64,000 nucleotides of DNA. Origin: Pseudarthrobacter sp. GA104. Lineage in GTDB: Bacteria > Actinomycetota > Actinomycetes > Actinomycetales > Micrococcaceae. Location of the stretch: contig NZ_WOWL01000001.1 in NCBI RefSeq assembly GCF_009741265.1, positions 2,046,001 through 2,110,000 on the forward strand. Reading direction: 5' to 3'. Both the position numbers and the translations under genes were made by a program. Positions 36,358 to 45,470 of the stretch are shown in pieces (position 1 is the first letter of the stretch; each line of letters opens with the position of its first letter). The notes beneath the pieces are model-generated. The model made no database searches, was not told the origin of the DNA, and saw only the letters and a program-made list of their open reading frames with translations.

Positions 36358-38328
36358 ATGGTCACCATGTCGGAAAAACCTGATCTCCGTACTCCCGCCA
36401 GCCGGCGCACCGCCTGGGCAATAGCGGCAGCCCTCGCAATCCTGGCCGCCATTGTCTCCACCGTTGTCCGGATCGAGGGGTCGAGCGCCAAAGTGCGGGC
36501 AGAAGAGGCCCTTCGGAGTGTTGCGACAGCCCAGTCCGCATCCAAGGATGCGGCGGGCGTTTATGCCTCCTATTGGCTGACTGGCGGTGACCACAGCCTC
36601 TCTGCCGCCCATCCGGTCCAGGCGGAAGGGGTAGCGGACCTCAGGAGCATCAGTTGCGACGACGGCTGGGTAGCAGCAGCCCGGGTTGACGGCGAAATCT
36701 ACGTGCGATCAAACCTCGAGGAAGGCGCTGTTGCGGCAGGAGCCGGGGAAATCCGCCGGCCCGGCTGCGTCACTGATGAGGCCCTCCGGCGAATGCTTTC
36801 CGACGTTGGCCTGCAGGAACAGCCAGCGGAGCCCGGGTCAATCGCCGACCGGCCGCAGGACTCATCGAAGTACCGCCCGAACTACCACATCACTCCCGAA
36901 CGCAACTGGATGAATGATCCGCAGCGGCCCTTTTTCCTCAATGGGCTCTGGCATTACTACTACCTGTACAACTCCGACTATCCGGAGGGAAACGGAACCG
37001 AGTGGTACCACCTCACCAGTGAAGACCTGCTGACCTGGAAGGACGAAGGGGTGGCCATTGAGAAGTACAAAAACGGGCTGGGGGACATTGAAACCGGCAG
37101 CGCGCTGGTGGACTACGAAAACACTGCCGGATTTGGGCACGGCGCCGTCATCTCAGTACTGACGCAGCAGGACCAGGGCGTCCAGCGCCAGTCCCTGTTC
37201 TACTCAACCGACGGCGGATACACCTTCAACGCGTACGAGGGCAATCCCGTGATGGACAACCCCGGAGCGGAGCACTGGCGGGACCCGAAAATTGTCTGGG
37301 ACGGGGAACGCAGCCAGTGGCTCATGGTCCTTGCCGAGGGACACAAGATCGGCATGTATACCTCCTCCAACCTCAAGGATTGGCGCTACGTTTCAGGTTT
37401 CGAGCGGACCGGCCTGGGGACACTGGAATGTCCCGACCTGTTCCAGCTGGATCTGGACGGGGATCCTGCCAAGAGAACCTGGGTGCTCGCGGCAAGCGCC
37501 AATGGAACAGAAGAGGGAAGAACCACCGGCGTCGCCTATTGGACCGGAAGCTGGGACGGAACCCGCTTCACGCCCCGGGACGAGGACCATCAGTGGCTGG
37601 ACGCCGGATCCGACTTCTACGCAGCCGTGACCTGGGACGACCCCCGGCTCACCGAAGGCCAGAAAATGCAGTCCCGGCAGGCAATCGGGTGGATGAACAA
37701 CTGGGACTATGCCCGGAAGCTCCCAACCGCGGACTGGCACGGCGGCATGGACACCCTCATCCGGGACATCCGCCTCAAAACCGTCCAGGACCGCCCGACC
37801 CTTGTCTCTGCTCCTGCGAAAACCTTGGGCCGGCTCGGGGGCCAGACGTTGGATCTCCAAGGGTCCACACCCGACGGCATCAAGAAGCTTCCGTCCTCCC
37901 AGGGAGGGGCGTACCGGCTGGACGTGACGCTTGAGCGGCCCGGACCCCATGACGGATCCGAGGCACGGATTTCCATGGAAAGCGGCGGCTCGGCGTTTGC
38001 AGCCATCGGTTACAACTTCCAGGACGGCACCGTGTTCCTGGACCGGCAGCAGCCCGCCGACAGAGACCTGGGCCCGCTCTTCACCCAGCGGCGGGCTGCA
38101 ACAGCCCCGGCGAAGGACGGCCTTGTGAAGCTGGCTGTCTTCGTTGACTACTCTTCCGTCGAAGTGTTCGTCAACGACGGCGAGCAAACACTGACGTCGC
38201 TCGTCTTCCCGCGCTCGGAACAGCACGCCATCAAAACGGTCACGGACAAGGGGCCGCTCCCGCTTAAATCACTGGACTACACGCCCCTGTCACCGGCCCG
38301 CCAATTGCCGCTGCACAAGCTCCCCTGA
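36358..38328 (+). CDS. Membrane-anchored GH32 fructan (levan) hydrolase
   Basis: About 656 residues. One N-terminal helix (about 16-37, not followed by a clear cleavage site) anchors the protein; a roughly 120-residue extracellular region with two Cys follows. The GH32 five-blade propeller starts near residue 172 with nucleophile motif NWMNDPQRP, then WRDPKIV and ECPDLFQ (acid/base Glu). The C-terminal beta-sandwich ends the protein. NDPQRP instead of NDPNG is seen in levan-acting relatives. It presumably degrades levan made by the adjacent GH68 enzyme. Start uncertain: ATG 36358 or 36367, both with weak ribosome sites. Confidence 0.88.
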   Translation: MVTMSEKPDLRTPASRRTAWAIAAALAILAAIVSTVVRIEGSSAKVRAEEALRSVATAQSASKDAAGVYASYWLTGGDHSLSAAHPVQAEGVADLRSISCDDGWVAAARVDGEIYVRSNLEEGAVAAGAGEIRRPGCVTDEALRRMLSDVGLQEQPAEPGSIADRPQDSSKYRPNYHITPERNWMNDPQRPFFLNGLWHYYYLYNSDYPEGNGTEWYHLTSEDLLTWKDEGVAIEKYKNGLGDIETGSALVDYENTAGFGHGAVISVLTQQDQGVQRQSLFYSTDGGYTFNAYEGNPVMDNPGAEHWRDPKIVWDGERSQWLMVLAEGHKIGMYTSSNLKDWRYVSGFERTGLGTLECPDLFQLDLDGDPAKRTWVLAASANGTEEGRTTGVAYWTGSWDGTRFTPRDEDHQWLDAGSDFYAAVTWDDPRLTEGQKMQSRQAIGWMNNWDYARKLPTADWHGGMDTLIRDIRLKTVQDRPTLVSAPAKTLGRLGGQTLDLQGSTPDGIKKLPSSQGGAYRLDVTLERPGPHDGSEARISMESGGSAFAAIGYNFQDGTVFLDRQQPADRDLGPLFTQRRAATAPAKDGLVKLAVFVDYSSVEVFVNDGEQTLTSLVFPRSEQHAIKTVTDKGPLPLKSLDYTPLSPARQLPLHKLP

Positions 38329-38366
38329 CGCTACCCACGCCTGCCGCAACAAGTTAGGGTTCCAGC

Positions 38367-39086
38367 ATGGACATCATCCTGGTACCCGGTTTCTGGTTGG
38401 ATGCCTCTTCGTGGCAGGAGGTGGTCCCGGCACTGGAGGCCGCGGGACACCGGCCGCATCCACTCACGCTGCCCGGCCTTGAATCCCTTGACGCGGACCG
38501 GTCAGGCATCAGCCTCCAGGACCACATCGACTTTGTGGTTGCCGCCATTGACGCCCTCGAGGGCAAGGTGGTCCTGGTGGGCCACTCCGGGGGCGGCGCC
38601 GTCATCCACGGCGCGCTGGACGCGCGCCCGGACCGGGTGGAACGAGCCATTTACGTGGACAGCGGTCCTCTGGGTGAAGGCGACGTGATCAACAACGAAC
38701 TGCCGGCCGATGGCGACGACATTCCGCTGCCGCCGTGGGAAGGCTTCGACGATGCCGACCTCATTGACCTCGACGACGGACTGCGGGAAGCATTCCGCGC
38801 ACGTGCCATCCCGCAACCCAAGGGAGTGGCCTACGGCAGGCAGCACCTGCACGATACCCGCCGCTATGACGTCCCGGCCACCGTGATTGCGTGCGAATTC
38901 CCCTCCTCGCTGCTCTGCGAATGGATCGACGCCGGCCACCCCTTTGTCGCCGAACTGGCGCGGGTCCGCGACGTGGAGTTCGTGGACCTTCCCACGGGGC
39001 ACTGGCCCCAGTTCACCAAGCCGGCGGAACTGGCACGGGTGATCCTCGCAGCAGTTGACCGGAAGGGCGACGACACGAGCCAGTAA
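38367..39086 (+). CDS. Alpha/beta hydrolase, 239 aa
   Basis: A compact esterase-like hydrolase. The oxyanion region is LVPGFWLDASSW, the nucleophile elbow is VGHSGGGAV (Ser about 77), and the C-terminal catalytic His is in LPTGHWPQF. A TAGGGT -10-like hexamer ends six bases before ATG 38367 and there is no ribosome site, so the mRNA may be leaderless. It stands alone between the fructan and polyamine genes; substrate unknown. Confidence 0.85.
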   Translation: MDIILVPGFWLDASSWQEVVPALEAAGHRPHPLTLPGLESLDADRSGISLQDHIDFVVAAIDALEGKVVLVGHSGGGAVIHGALDARPDRVERAIYVDSGPLGEGDVINNELPADGDDIPLPPWEGFDDADLIDLDDGLREAFRARAIPQPKGVAYGRQHLHDTRRYDVPATVIACEFPSSLLCEWIDAGHPFVAELARVRDVEFVDLPTGHWPQFTKPAELARVILAAVDRKGDDTSQ

Positions 39087-39134
39087 CGGCTGCACCTTGC
39101 TTAGCCCATCATTCAGGAGTTTCTTCCCAACCCC

Positions 39135-39163
39135 TTGCGCGGCAGCAGCACCGTCTCCATAAT
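39135..39163 (+). promoter_or_regulatory. Promoter of the agmatine deiminase operon (leaderless)
   Basis: TTGCGC (39135-39140) and CATAAT (39158-39163) are 17 bp apart. The start codon ATG 39170 lies six bases after the -10, where transcription should begin, and no ribosome site exists. Confidence 0.6.
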
Positions 39164-39185
39164 AAATGAATGCCATTCATTTATT
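39161..39185. promoter_or_regulatory. TetR-type operator covering the aguA transcription start
   Basis: A perfect inverted repeat of 12-bp arms (AATAAATGAATG and its complement) separated by one base. Its core TAAATGAA-N5-TTCATTTA recurs at 51699-51719 between the putrescine oxidase and TetR genes. It overlaps the -10 and start codon, as a repressor site would. Confidence 0.75.
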
Positions 39186-40276
39186 CATCAGCTTTTCCGC
39201 CTGCCGTCCCAGCATTGACGCTCGACGCAGCACCCGCCCGCATGCCCGCCGAATGGGAAACCCACCAGGGCACCTGGATGGCCTTCCCGCCGCCCAACCA
39301 CACCTTCGGCCCATCCGGGAGCCCCACCCTTGACCGCGCCCGTGGGGCCTGGGCGCGCGTTGCGCGCACCATCAGCCGCTATGAACCGGTGACCGTGCTG
39401 GCTGACCCCCGTGACACGACGGCCGCCAGGGAGTGGCTCGGGGAGGGCATCACCGTCCTTGGGGTTCCGCTCGATGACGCCTGGCTGCGTGACAGCGGGC
39501 CAACCTTCACCCGCCGTCCGGACGGTACCGTGGCCGCCGTCGACTGGGTGTTCAACGGCTGGGGCGCCCAGCAGTGGGCCCAATGGGGCAACGACCGGAA
39601 CGTGGGCCGGGTGCTGGCGGCGCACGCAGGAGTGCCGGTCAATCCGAGTTCCCTGGTCAACGAGGGCGGCGGCTTCCACGTGGACGGCGAGGGAACGGTC
39701 CTTCTCACCGAAACGGTGCAGCTGGATCCCCAGCGAAACCCGGGCGCCACCAAGGAATCGGTGGAAGCCGCGATCCACGAGGCCTTGGGAACCACCAAGG
39801 CCATCTGGCTGCCCCGCGGACTCACCCGTGATTACGGTGAATTCGGCACCCGCGGGCACGTGGACATCGTAGCTGCCTTCGCCGGCCCGGGCACTGTCCT
39901 GCTGCACCGCCAGGACAATCCCGCCCACCCCGACCATGAGGTCTACCAGGAACTCCATTCCACCCTGGCCGGGCAGACCGACGCCCAGGGCAGGCCACTG
40001 CGCATCATCGATGTGCCCGCCCCTGCCGCCCTTGAAGACGATGAGGGGTTCGTGGACTGGTCCTACATCAACCATTACGTGGCCAACAACGCAGTAATCC
40101 TCTGCAGCTTCGATGACCCGAACGACGCCGTTGCCGCAGGAATACTCGGACGCGCCTATCCGGGCCGCACCATAGAACTGGTGGACGCGCGGGACATCTT
40201 CGCCTTTGGCGGCGGCATCCATTGCATCACCCAGCAGCAGCCGGTGCCGGCCGGGCGGCAGGAGGCGGCAGCGTGA
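39170..40276 (+). CDS. aguA: Agmatine deiminase
   Basis: A 368-residue enzyme hydrolysing agmatine to N-carbamoylputrescine and ammonia. Family blocks are MPAEWETHQGTWMAFP near residue 25, DDAWLRDSGPTF, NEGGGFHVDGEG, RGHVDIVAAF and the catalytic cysteine in GGGIHCITQQQP. The ATG at 39170 lies within the operator and fits a leaderless transcript, although it adds about 24 residues before the first conserved block. The stop overlaps the next gene's GTG. Together with the amidase and the distant putrescine oxidase it forms an agmatine/putrescine breakdown route. Confidence 0.92.
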   Translation: MPFIYSSAFPPAVPALTLDAAPARMPAEWETHQGTWMAFPPPNHTFGPSGSPTLDRARGAWARVARTISRYEPVTVLADPRDTTAAREWLGEGITVLGVPLDDAWLRDSGPTFTRRPDGTVAAVDWVFNGWGAQQWAQWGNDRNVGRVLAAHAGVPVNPSSLVNEGGGFHVDGEGTVLLTETVQLDPQRNPGATKESVEAAIHEALGTTKAIWLPRGLTRDYGEFGTRGHVDIVAAFAGPGTVLLHRQDNPAHPDHEVYQELHSTLAGQTDAQGRPLRIIDVPAPAALEDDEGFVDWSYINHYVANNAVILCSFDDPNDAVAAGILGRAYPGRTIELVDARDIFAFGGGIHCITQQQPVPAGRQEAAA

Positions 40277-42027
40277 GCCCGTTCACCGTGGTGGAAGCAG
40301 GTATCAGGCAACTCCGGGAAGCACTGGAAGCGGGGCGGGTCTCAAGCGAGGAGCTGGTCCGCGAGTACCTGCAGCGGATCGAGGCCTACGACAGGTCCGG
40401 CATCCGCCTGAACTCGGTGGTGGTACTGAACCCCGAGGCCATTGCGGAGGCGAGGGCCTCCGACGAACGGCGGGCGCGGAACTCCACCCTGGGCCCACTG
40501 GACGGCATCCCCTACACCGCCAAGGACAGTTACCAGGTGGCGGGACTGACGGTAGCGGCCGGTTCACCGGCCTTCAAGGACCTTGTGGCCCGGCGCGATG
40601 CCTTCACCATCGAGCGGCTCCGGTCCGGCGGGGCGGTCCTGATCGGCCTCACCAACATGCCGCCCATGGCCAACGGCGGCATGCAGCGCGGCGTGTACGG
40701 CCGGGCGGAAAGCCCCTACAACGCGGAATACCTGACCGCGGCGTTTGCCTCCGGATCCTCGAACGGCTCCGGAACCGCCACGGCTGCCAGCTTCGCAGCC
40801 TTCGGCCTCGCGGAGGAGACCTGGTCTTCCGGCCGGGCGCCGGCGTCGAACAATGCACTCTGCGCCTATACCCCCTCGCGCGGCGTGATCTCGGTCCGCG
40901 GCAACTGGCCGCTGGTTCCCACCATGGACGTGGTGGTTCCGCATACCCGCACCATGGATGACCTCCTGGAGGTGCTGGACGTGGTGGTGGCCGACGACGC
41001 CGAAACCCGCGGCGACTTCTGGCGGATGCAGCCATGGGTTGACGTGCCAAAGGCGTCCGAGGTGCGCCCCGCCTCCTATCTGGAGCTGGCCGTCACGGAC
41101 CCCGCAGCTGCGGCGAACGTGCTGGCCGGCAAGCGCCTGGGGGTCCCGCGGATGTACATCAACGCCGATGCGGAGGCCGGCACGGCTCCCGCCCCGGGGA
41201 TTGGCGGGCCCACCGGGCAGCGCATCCGGACCAGGGCTTCCATCATGGATCTGTGGGATGCTGCCCGCCGCGCGCTGGAGGCGGCCGGGGCGGAAGTAGT
41301 GGAGGTGGATTTCCCGGTGGTCTCCAACTATGAGGAAGACCGGCCAGGCGCACCCACCATTGCCACGAGGGGCCTGGTATCCCCCGAATACCTCCGCAGG
41401 GAGATCGTGGACCTCTCGGCCTGGGCCTGGCACGACTTCCTGGACGCCAACGGGGACCCGAACCTCTCCCGACTGTCCGACGTCGACGGCGCCAGCATCT
41501 TCCCTGCCCCGGACGGTTCGCTGCCGGACCGGTACCACGGGTTTGAGGACGACATCAGCGACTACCCCGCGTGGATACGGGACAACGGGGTGCCTGTCCT
41601 GTCCGGGATTCCCCATCTGGCCGAAGGGCTGCGCGGCCTGGAGAAAACTCGCCGGATTGACCTGGAAGAATGGATGGACGGCCTGGTCCTTGATGCGGTG
41701 GTGTTCCCGGCCGCCGCGGATGTCGGGCCTGCCGACGCCGACCGCAACGAGCACTCGGCAGAGCAGGCCTGGCGCAACGGCGTCTGGGTGTCCAACGGCA
41801 ACCTGGTCCCCCGGCATCTGGGCATCCCCACGGTAACGGTCCCGATGGGACTGGCTGCGGACATCGCCATGCCGGTGGGACTGACCTTTGCAGGCAGGGC
41901 CTACAGTGACACCTGCCTGCTGGAGCTTGCAGCCGCTTTCGAAGCCACCGGCCGCCGTCGGGTCCCGCCGCCGCGCACCAGCTCCGCCGCCCGGCAGGAG
42001 GGGAACGGACGCGCCTTGACAGCCTGA
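40273..42027 (+). CDS. Amidase-signature family hydrolase
   Basis: A 584-residue amidase. The Ser-cisSer-Lys triad candidates are Lys in YTAKDSYQVAG, cis-Ser in ASGSSNGSGTA and nucleophile Ser in AEETWSSGRAPAS; the last region departs from the usual TDTGGSIR. GTG 40273 overlaps the aguA stop (GTGA) and has AGGAGG at good spacing. In this operon it may hydrolyse N-carbamoylputrescine to putrescine, a job usually done by a nitrilase-type enzyme; that assignment is by context only. Confidence 0.85.
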   Translation: MSPFTVVEAGIRQLREALEAGRVSSEELVREYLQRIEAYDRSGIRLNSVVVLNPEAIAEARASDERRARNSTLGPLDGIPYTAKDSYQVAGLTVAAGSPAFKDLVARRDAFTIERLRSGGAVLIGLTNMPPMANGGMQRGVYGRAESPYNAEYLTAAFASGSSNGSGTATAASFAAFGLAEETWSSGRAPASNNALCAYTPSRGVISVRGNWPLVPTMDVVVPHTRTMDDLLEVLDVVVADDAETRGDFWRMQPWVDVPKASEVRPASYLELAVTDPAAAANVLAGKRLGVPRMYINADAEAGTAPAPGIGGPTGQRIRTRASIMDLWDAARRALEAAGAEVVEVDFPVVSNYEEDRPGAPTIATRGLVSPEYLRREIVDLSAWAWHDFLDANGDPNLSRLSDVDGASIFPAPDGSLPDRYHGFEDDISDYPAWIRDNGVPVLSGIPHLAEGLRGLEKTRRIDLEEWMDGLVLDAVVFPAAADVGPADADRNEHSAEQAWRNGVWVSNGNLVPRHLGIPTVTVPMGLAADIAMPVGLTFAGRAYSDTCLLELAAAFEATGRRRVPPPRTSSAARQEGNGRALTA

Positions 42028-42084
42028 TTGTTAGCGCTGACAGTTGAGGGAGCCATTTCCACCACCGACCGGAAAGCCGACTCA

Positions 42085-43341
42085 ATGAAGAACTGGGCAG
42101 GGAACCTCGAGTACGCCTCATCGGAGGTCCGGCAGCCGTCGTCAGTGGAAGAACTGGCAGACATCGTGGCCGGGGCCCGCCGGGTCAAAGCCCTGGGGTC
42201 CCGCCACTCGTTCAACCGGGTGGGCGACACCGACGGCGTCCACGTGCTCCTGGACGGCCTGCCCCGGGAGATCGAACTGGACCCGGAGCGCCGGACCGTC
42301 CGTGTCAGCGGCGGGGTCAGCTACGGAACGCTGTGCCGCTCGCTGGAACAGTCCGGGGTGGCCATCCACAACCTGGCGTCCCTTCCGCATATCTCCGTGG
42401 CGGGTGCGGTCCAGACTGGAACGCACGGATCGGGGGTGGACAACCAGTCCCTGGCCGGTGCCGTCGAAGCGATCCACCTCGTGCGGCCCTCCGGTGAACA
42501 GGCGTCCCTCTCCCGCGCGGACGGCGACGAATTCCTGGGCAGCGTGGTGGGTCTCGGCGCCCTGGGCATCATCACCGGCCTGGAACTCAGCGTCCAGCCG
42601 AGCTTCCGCATGCGCCAGCGCGTCCTGGAGAACCTGCCATGGGACCGCGCGCTGGCCAACTTTCCGGAAATCGTGTCCAGCGCCTACAGCGTCAGCCTCT
42701 TCACGGACTACGCCGGCGGTTCCATCAGCCAGGTGTGGCTCAAGGCACTGGATTCGGAGCCGCCGCTGGGTGAGCTGTTCGGTGCCACAGCCGCCCGCAC
42801 CCCCAGGCACCCGCTGCCGGACATGTCCGCCGAGAATTGCACGCTCCAGATGGACGAGCCGGGCCAGTGGCTGGACCGCCTGCCCCATTTCCGCCATGAG
42901 TTCACACCCAGCAAGGGTGAGGAACTGCAAAGCGAATTCATCCTGCCCCTGGAGCACGCCCCGGCCGCCATCGAGGCGGTGCGGGGGCTCGCGCCCAAGC
43001 TCGCGCCGCTGCTGTTTGTCTCCGAGATCCGCACCGGTGCTGCCGATGAATTTTGGCTCAGCCCCTTCTACCGGCAGCAGAGCGTGGCCCTCCACTTCAC
43101 GTGGAAGCCGCTGCAGCCTGAGGTGGAGGCGGTCCTGCCGGAACTTGAGGAAGTACTTCGGCCCTTCGGAACCCGACCGCACTGGGGCAAACTGTTCTCC
43201 CCGGCCGGCCATGACTGGGAGTCGCTCTACCCGCGTTTCGCCGACTTCCGCTCGCTGGCATCGGCCCACGATCCTGACGGGAAGTTCCGGAACGCGCTGC
43301 TGGACAGCATCCTCGGCGTTCCGGCGGCGAGCAGGCGCTAA
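42085..43341 (+). CDS. FAD-linked alditol oxidase
   Basis: A 418-residue flavoprotein of the VAO family. The N-terminus MKNWAGNLEY, SRHSFNRVGDT (His expected to bind FAD covalently), SLPHISVAGAVQTGTHGSG and the C-terminal HWGKLF block closely follow Streptomyces alditol oxidase. It would oxidise a terminal hydroxyl of a sugar alcohol, giving hydrogen peroxide. ATG 42085 has GGAAAG upstream. It lies 57 bp after the amidase and is probably cotranscribed, though a polyol or amino-alcohol role in the polyamine route is unproven. Confidence 0.88.
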   Translation: MKNWAGNLEYASSEVRQPSSVEELADIVAGARRVKALGSRHSFNRVGDTDGVHVLLDGLPREIELDPERRTVRVSGGVSYGTLCRSLEQSGVAIHNLASLPHISVAGAVQTGTHGSGVDNQSLAGAVEAIHLVRPSGEQASLSRADGDEFLGSVVGLGALGIITGLELSVQPSFRMRQRVLENLPWDRALANFPEIVSSAYSVSLFTDYAGGSISQVWLKALDSEPPLGELFGATAARTPRHPLPDMSAENCTLQMDEPGQWLDRLPHFRHEFTPSKGEELQSEFILPLEHAPAAIEAVRGLAPKLAPLLFVSEIRTGAADEFWLSPFYRQQSVALHFTWKPLQPEVEAVLPELEEVLRPFGTRPHWGKLFSPAGHDWESLYPRFADFRSLASAHDPDGKFRNALLDSILGVPAASRR

Positions 43342-43419
43342 TCAGCAGGAATTGAGCAGGGGTCCTGCCGGGATGCCCTGTTCCGGCACGGGTTTGCCTC
43401 GGACCGATAGGCTGGGCTG

Positions 43420-43755
43420 ATGAAACGCCGCCTTGCCGCCCTGTCCGCCGCTCCCCTTTTCCTGCTCCTCGCCGGCTGTGGTGCCGTTGAGGAGGCTGCC
43501 GGCAATGCCGCCAGCGACGCCGCCTCCAAGGTAGCCGCCGCAGGCGCTGCCGAAGTGAAACGGCAGGTCTGCGCGGTGGTGCAGGACGGCCTGGTCAGCG
43601 TGGAGGACAAGCAGGCGCTGGCCGGCCTGGTCTCCGCCGCACGTACAGCCGGAGTCCCCGCAGAGATCACGACGCCGTTAGGCCAGATCGCCGCGGCCGG
43701 AGACGAAGTGCCGGGCGAATCCGTCCAGGCACTCAAGGACGCCTGCGCGGCTTAG
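43420..43755 (+). CDS. Small Ala-rich lipoprotein
   Basis: A 111-residue exported protein with lipobox LAGC at residues 17-20. The mature part is Ala-rich and helical, with two Cys that could pair. A TAGGCT -10-like element ends six bases before the ATG, again suggesting a leaderless mRNA. Function unknown. Confidence 0.75.
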   Translation: MKRRLAALSAAPLFLLLAGCGAVEEAAGNAASDAASKVAAAGAAEVKRQVCAVVQDGLVSVEDKQALAGLVSAARTAGVPAEITTPLGQIAAAGDEVPGESVQALKDACAA

Positions 43756-43807
43756 CTACGCTGCCTGGCCGCACACGTGGCAGCCCGCCCGGCGTCGGAC
43801 AAGCGCC

Positions 43808-44341
43808 TCAGGGGCGGGGCTGGTCCACGCCGCGGAGGCCGCTGCCGCGGCCGCCTTGGGGGCGCCTCACCGTGCGGTGTTCAGTGGCGGCAAAGGGGAC
43901 TACGCCGCCATGCTCCCGGTCCGCAGGCAAGGCACTCACAAACTTTGCCAGTTCCTCGCTGAGGACCTTCCAGCCAATACCTGGATCATCCGGATATGCG
44001 TTGATTTCCGCCCGGCGCGCAGCTTCCAGGGCCGCGGCGCCGGATTCCGTTAATTCAACTTTGAACTGCCTGCGGTCGGTGGACTGGCGGGTCCTGGTGA
44101 TATGCCCGGCGCCCTCCAGCCGGATTAATACGCGTCCCAAGGTCTGGCTCTGGACGCGGATGGCCTCCGCGAGCTGCTCCTGGTTAAGGGGCCCGGCGGC
44201 CAAGTTTTCCAAAGCTATGACGGCAGCCCGTGTCAGGCCCAAGTGCGCCAAGGCATCGTCCTGCCGCCTTTGCACCAGCCGGGCTGCCAACGTAATCAGG
44301 CGATAGCTGGTCCGGGCATCTGGATCAAGGTTGCTGGTCAT
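43808..44341 (-). CDS. MarR-family transcriptional regulator
   Basis: A 177-residue winged-helix protein. The recognition region is LNQEQLAEAIRVQSQTLGRVLIRLEGAG and the wing is TRQSTDRRQFKVELT. The last 30 residues are low-complexity and basic. It faces away from the stress cassette at 44613, and the 270-bp region between them has several copies of a GTAAGCATGCTTAC-like palindrome that it may bind. The same palindrome lies before a PNPOx-type gene at 50188. Confidence 0.88.
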   Translation of the reverse strand: MTSNLDPDARTSYRLITLAARLVQRRQDDALAHLGLTRAAVIALENLAAGPLNQEQLAEAIRVQSQTLGRVLIRLEGAGHITRTRQSTDRRQFKVELTESGAAALEAARRAEINAYPDDPGIGWKVLSEELAKFVSALPADREHGGVVPFAATEHRTVRRPQGGRGSGLRGVDQPRP

Positions 44342-44416
44342 CGGGCCGTGGCCTTCCTGTGGGTGGCGAAGTGCAGGGTGTGATCACCTCTTCTTGCGTC
44401 GCTACATTCTCTACAA

Positions 44417-44428
44417 TAAGCATGCTTA
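44417..44428. promoter_or_regulatory. Palindromic operator 1 in the marR promoter region
   Basis: TAAGCATGCTTA is a perfect 12-bp palindrome, about 75 bp upstream of the marR start. A degenerate relative (AGTAGGCTTACT) follows at 44443-44454. Confidence 0.55.
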
Positions 44429-44540
44429 GCATCCGATTCGCAAGTAGGCTTACTATCACTGCGGCCAAAGACGCTGCCCGGCAGCCATATATTCGGCAGC
44501 CCTTGCGCTTCAAAAGGGAAGTGTGCTTAGTATCTAATTA

Positions 44541-44554
44541 GTAACCATGCTTAC
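44541..44554. promoter_or_regulatory. Palindromic operator 2 before the stress cassette
   Basis: GTAACCATGCTTAC differs by one base from the perfect palindrome at 50241 and lies about 60 bp before the gene at 44613. Confidence 0.5.
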
Positions 44555-44612
44555 TACTAGCCAGCACTGCTGGTTCTTGATCGCCAGCTGACCCTTCATG
44601 AAAGAGAGCCCG

Positions 44613-45470
44613 ATGACAGAGAACCAATGGCCCCAGACATCCAGCCCTGCTACCACCGATACTTTCGGTGCACCGGACACAGGCGCTGAAGAACGCTACG
44701 GCACCTCCCCCGCCGCAGGTTCCGCCGGAGGCTCCAAGAGCCAGGCGGCAAAGGAAGAAGCTTCGCAGGTTGCCGGCCAGGCCGCCTCCGCAGCCCAGGG
44801 CGTTGCCCAGACCGCCAAGGAGGAAGCCGCGCATGTGGCCTCCGAGGCGAAGACCAGTGCGCAGGATCTTTTGCACCAGGCGAAGTCGGGCCTGACAAGC
44901 CAGGCGGGAACCCAGCAGCAGAAGGCAGCGGAAGGCATCCGCTCCATTTCCAGCCAGCTGCAGAGCATGGCCGCTGCACCGGACCAGCAGGGCGTGGCCA
45001 GCGACCTGATCCGCCAGGCTGCCAGCACCACCGAAACGGTAGCCTCCTGGCTTGAGACCAAGCAGCCGGGAGACCTTCTCGGCGAAGTCCAGAGGTTCGC
45101 CCGCAACCGCCCCGGCACGTTCCTGCTGGTCGCAGCCGGCGCAGGCGTCCTGGCCGGACGGCTCACCCGTGGCCTCACGGCGGGAGCACCCGAGGCACAG
45201 GCGGCAGTCCAGGGCGTTTCCCCGCAGCGGTCGGTTCAGCCCCAGCCGGTTGCGCCCCTTCACCCGGAGACTGTCTATGCCGCCGGCACTGACGACCTCT
45301 TTGACGAGCCGGCAGTAGGCACGAGGGCTCCGGTGTCCACCTCAACCCTCCCCGGGGGGACTGCAGTAGACAGCCCCCTGCGGTACGAGGATGACCCCTA
45401 CCGCGATGAGGACGGCAGCTACAGCGCTGCCGACGGCACTTACCGTTCGACGGAAGGACGCCAGCTGTGA
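44613..45470 (+). CDS. Ala/Gln-rich coiled-coil membrane-associated protein
   Basis: A 285-residue protein. Residues about 45-150 form a long Ala/Lys/Gln-rich helix, followed by a short hydrophobic segment (PGTFLLVAAGAGVLAGRLT) and an acidic, Tyr/Asp-rich tail. The start is ATG 44613 with AAAGAGAG upstream. It is the first of three overlapping genes (GTGA, then ATGA) with a holin-like and a DUF3618 protein, an arrangement common in Micrococcaceae and linked by context to envelope stress. No enzymatic motif. Confidence 0.75.
   Translation: MTENQWPQTSSPATTDTFGAPDTGAEERYGTSPAAGSAGGSKSQAAKEEASQVAGQAASAAQGVAQTAKEEAAHVASEAKTSAQDLLHQAKSGLTSQAGTQQQKAAEGIRSISSQLQSMAAAPDQQGVASDLIRQAASTTETVASWLETKQPGDLLGEVQRFARNRPGTFLLVAAGAGVLAGRLTRGLTAGAPEAQAAVQGVSPQRSVQPQPVAPLHPETVYAAGTDDLFDEPAVGTRAPVSTSTLPGGTAVDSPLRYEDDPYRDEDGSYSAADGTYRSTEGRQL

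Noticed and set aside
34420..36612. 730-codon minus-strand ORF opposite the levansucrase
   Set aside because: Shadow frame; the plus strand holds all GH68 motifs and a signal peptide.
40564..41817. 417-codon minus-strand ORF opposite the amidase
   Set aside because: Antisense of an amidase with a good start and operon context.
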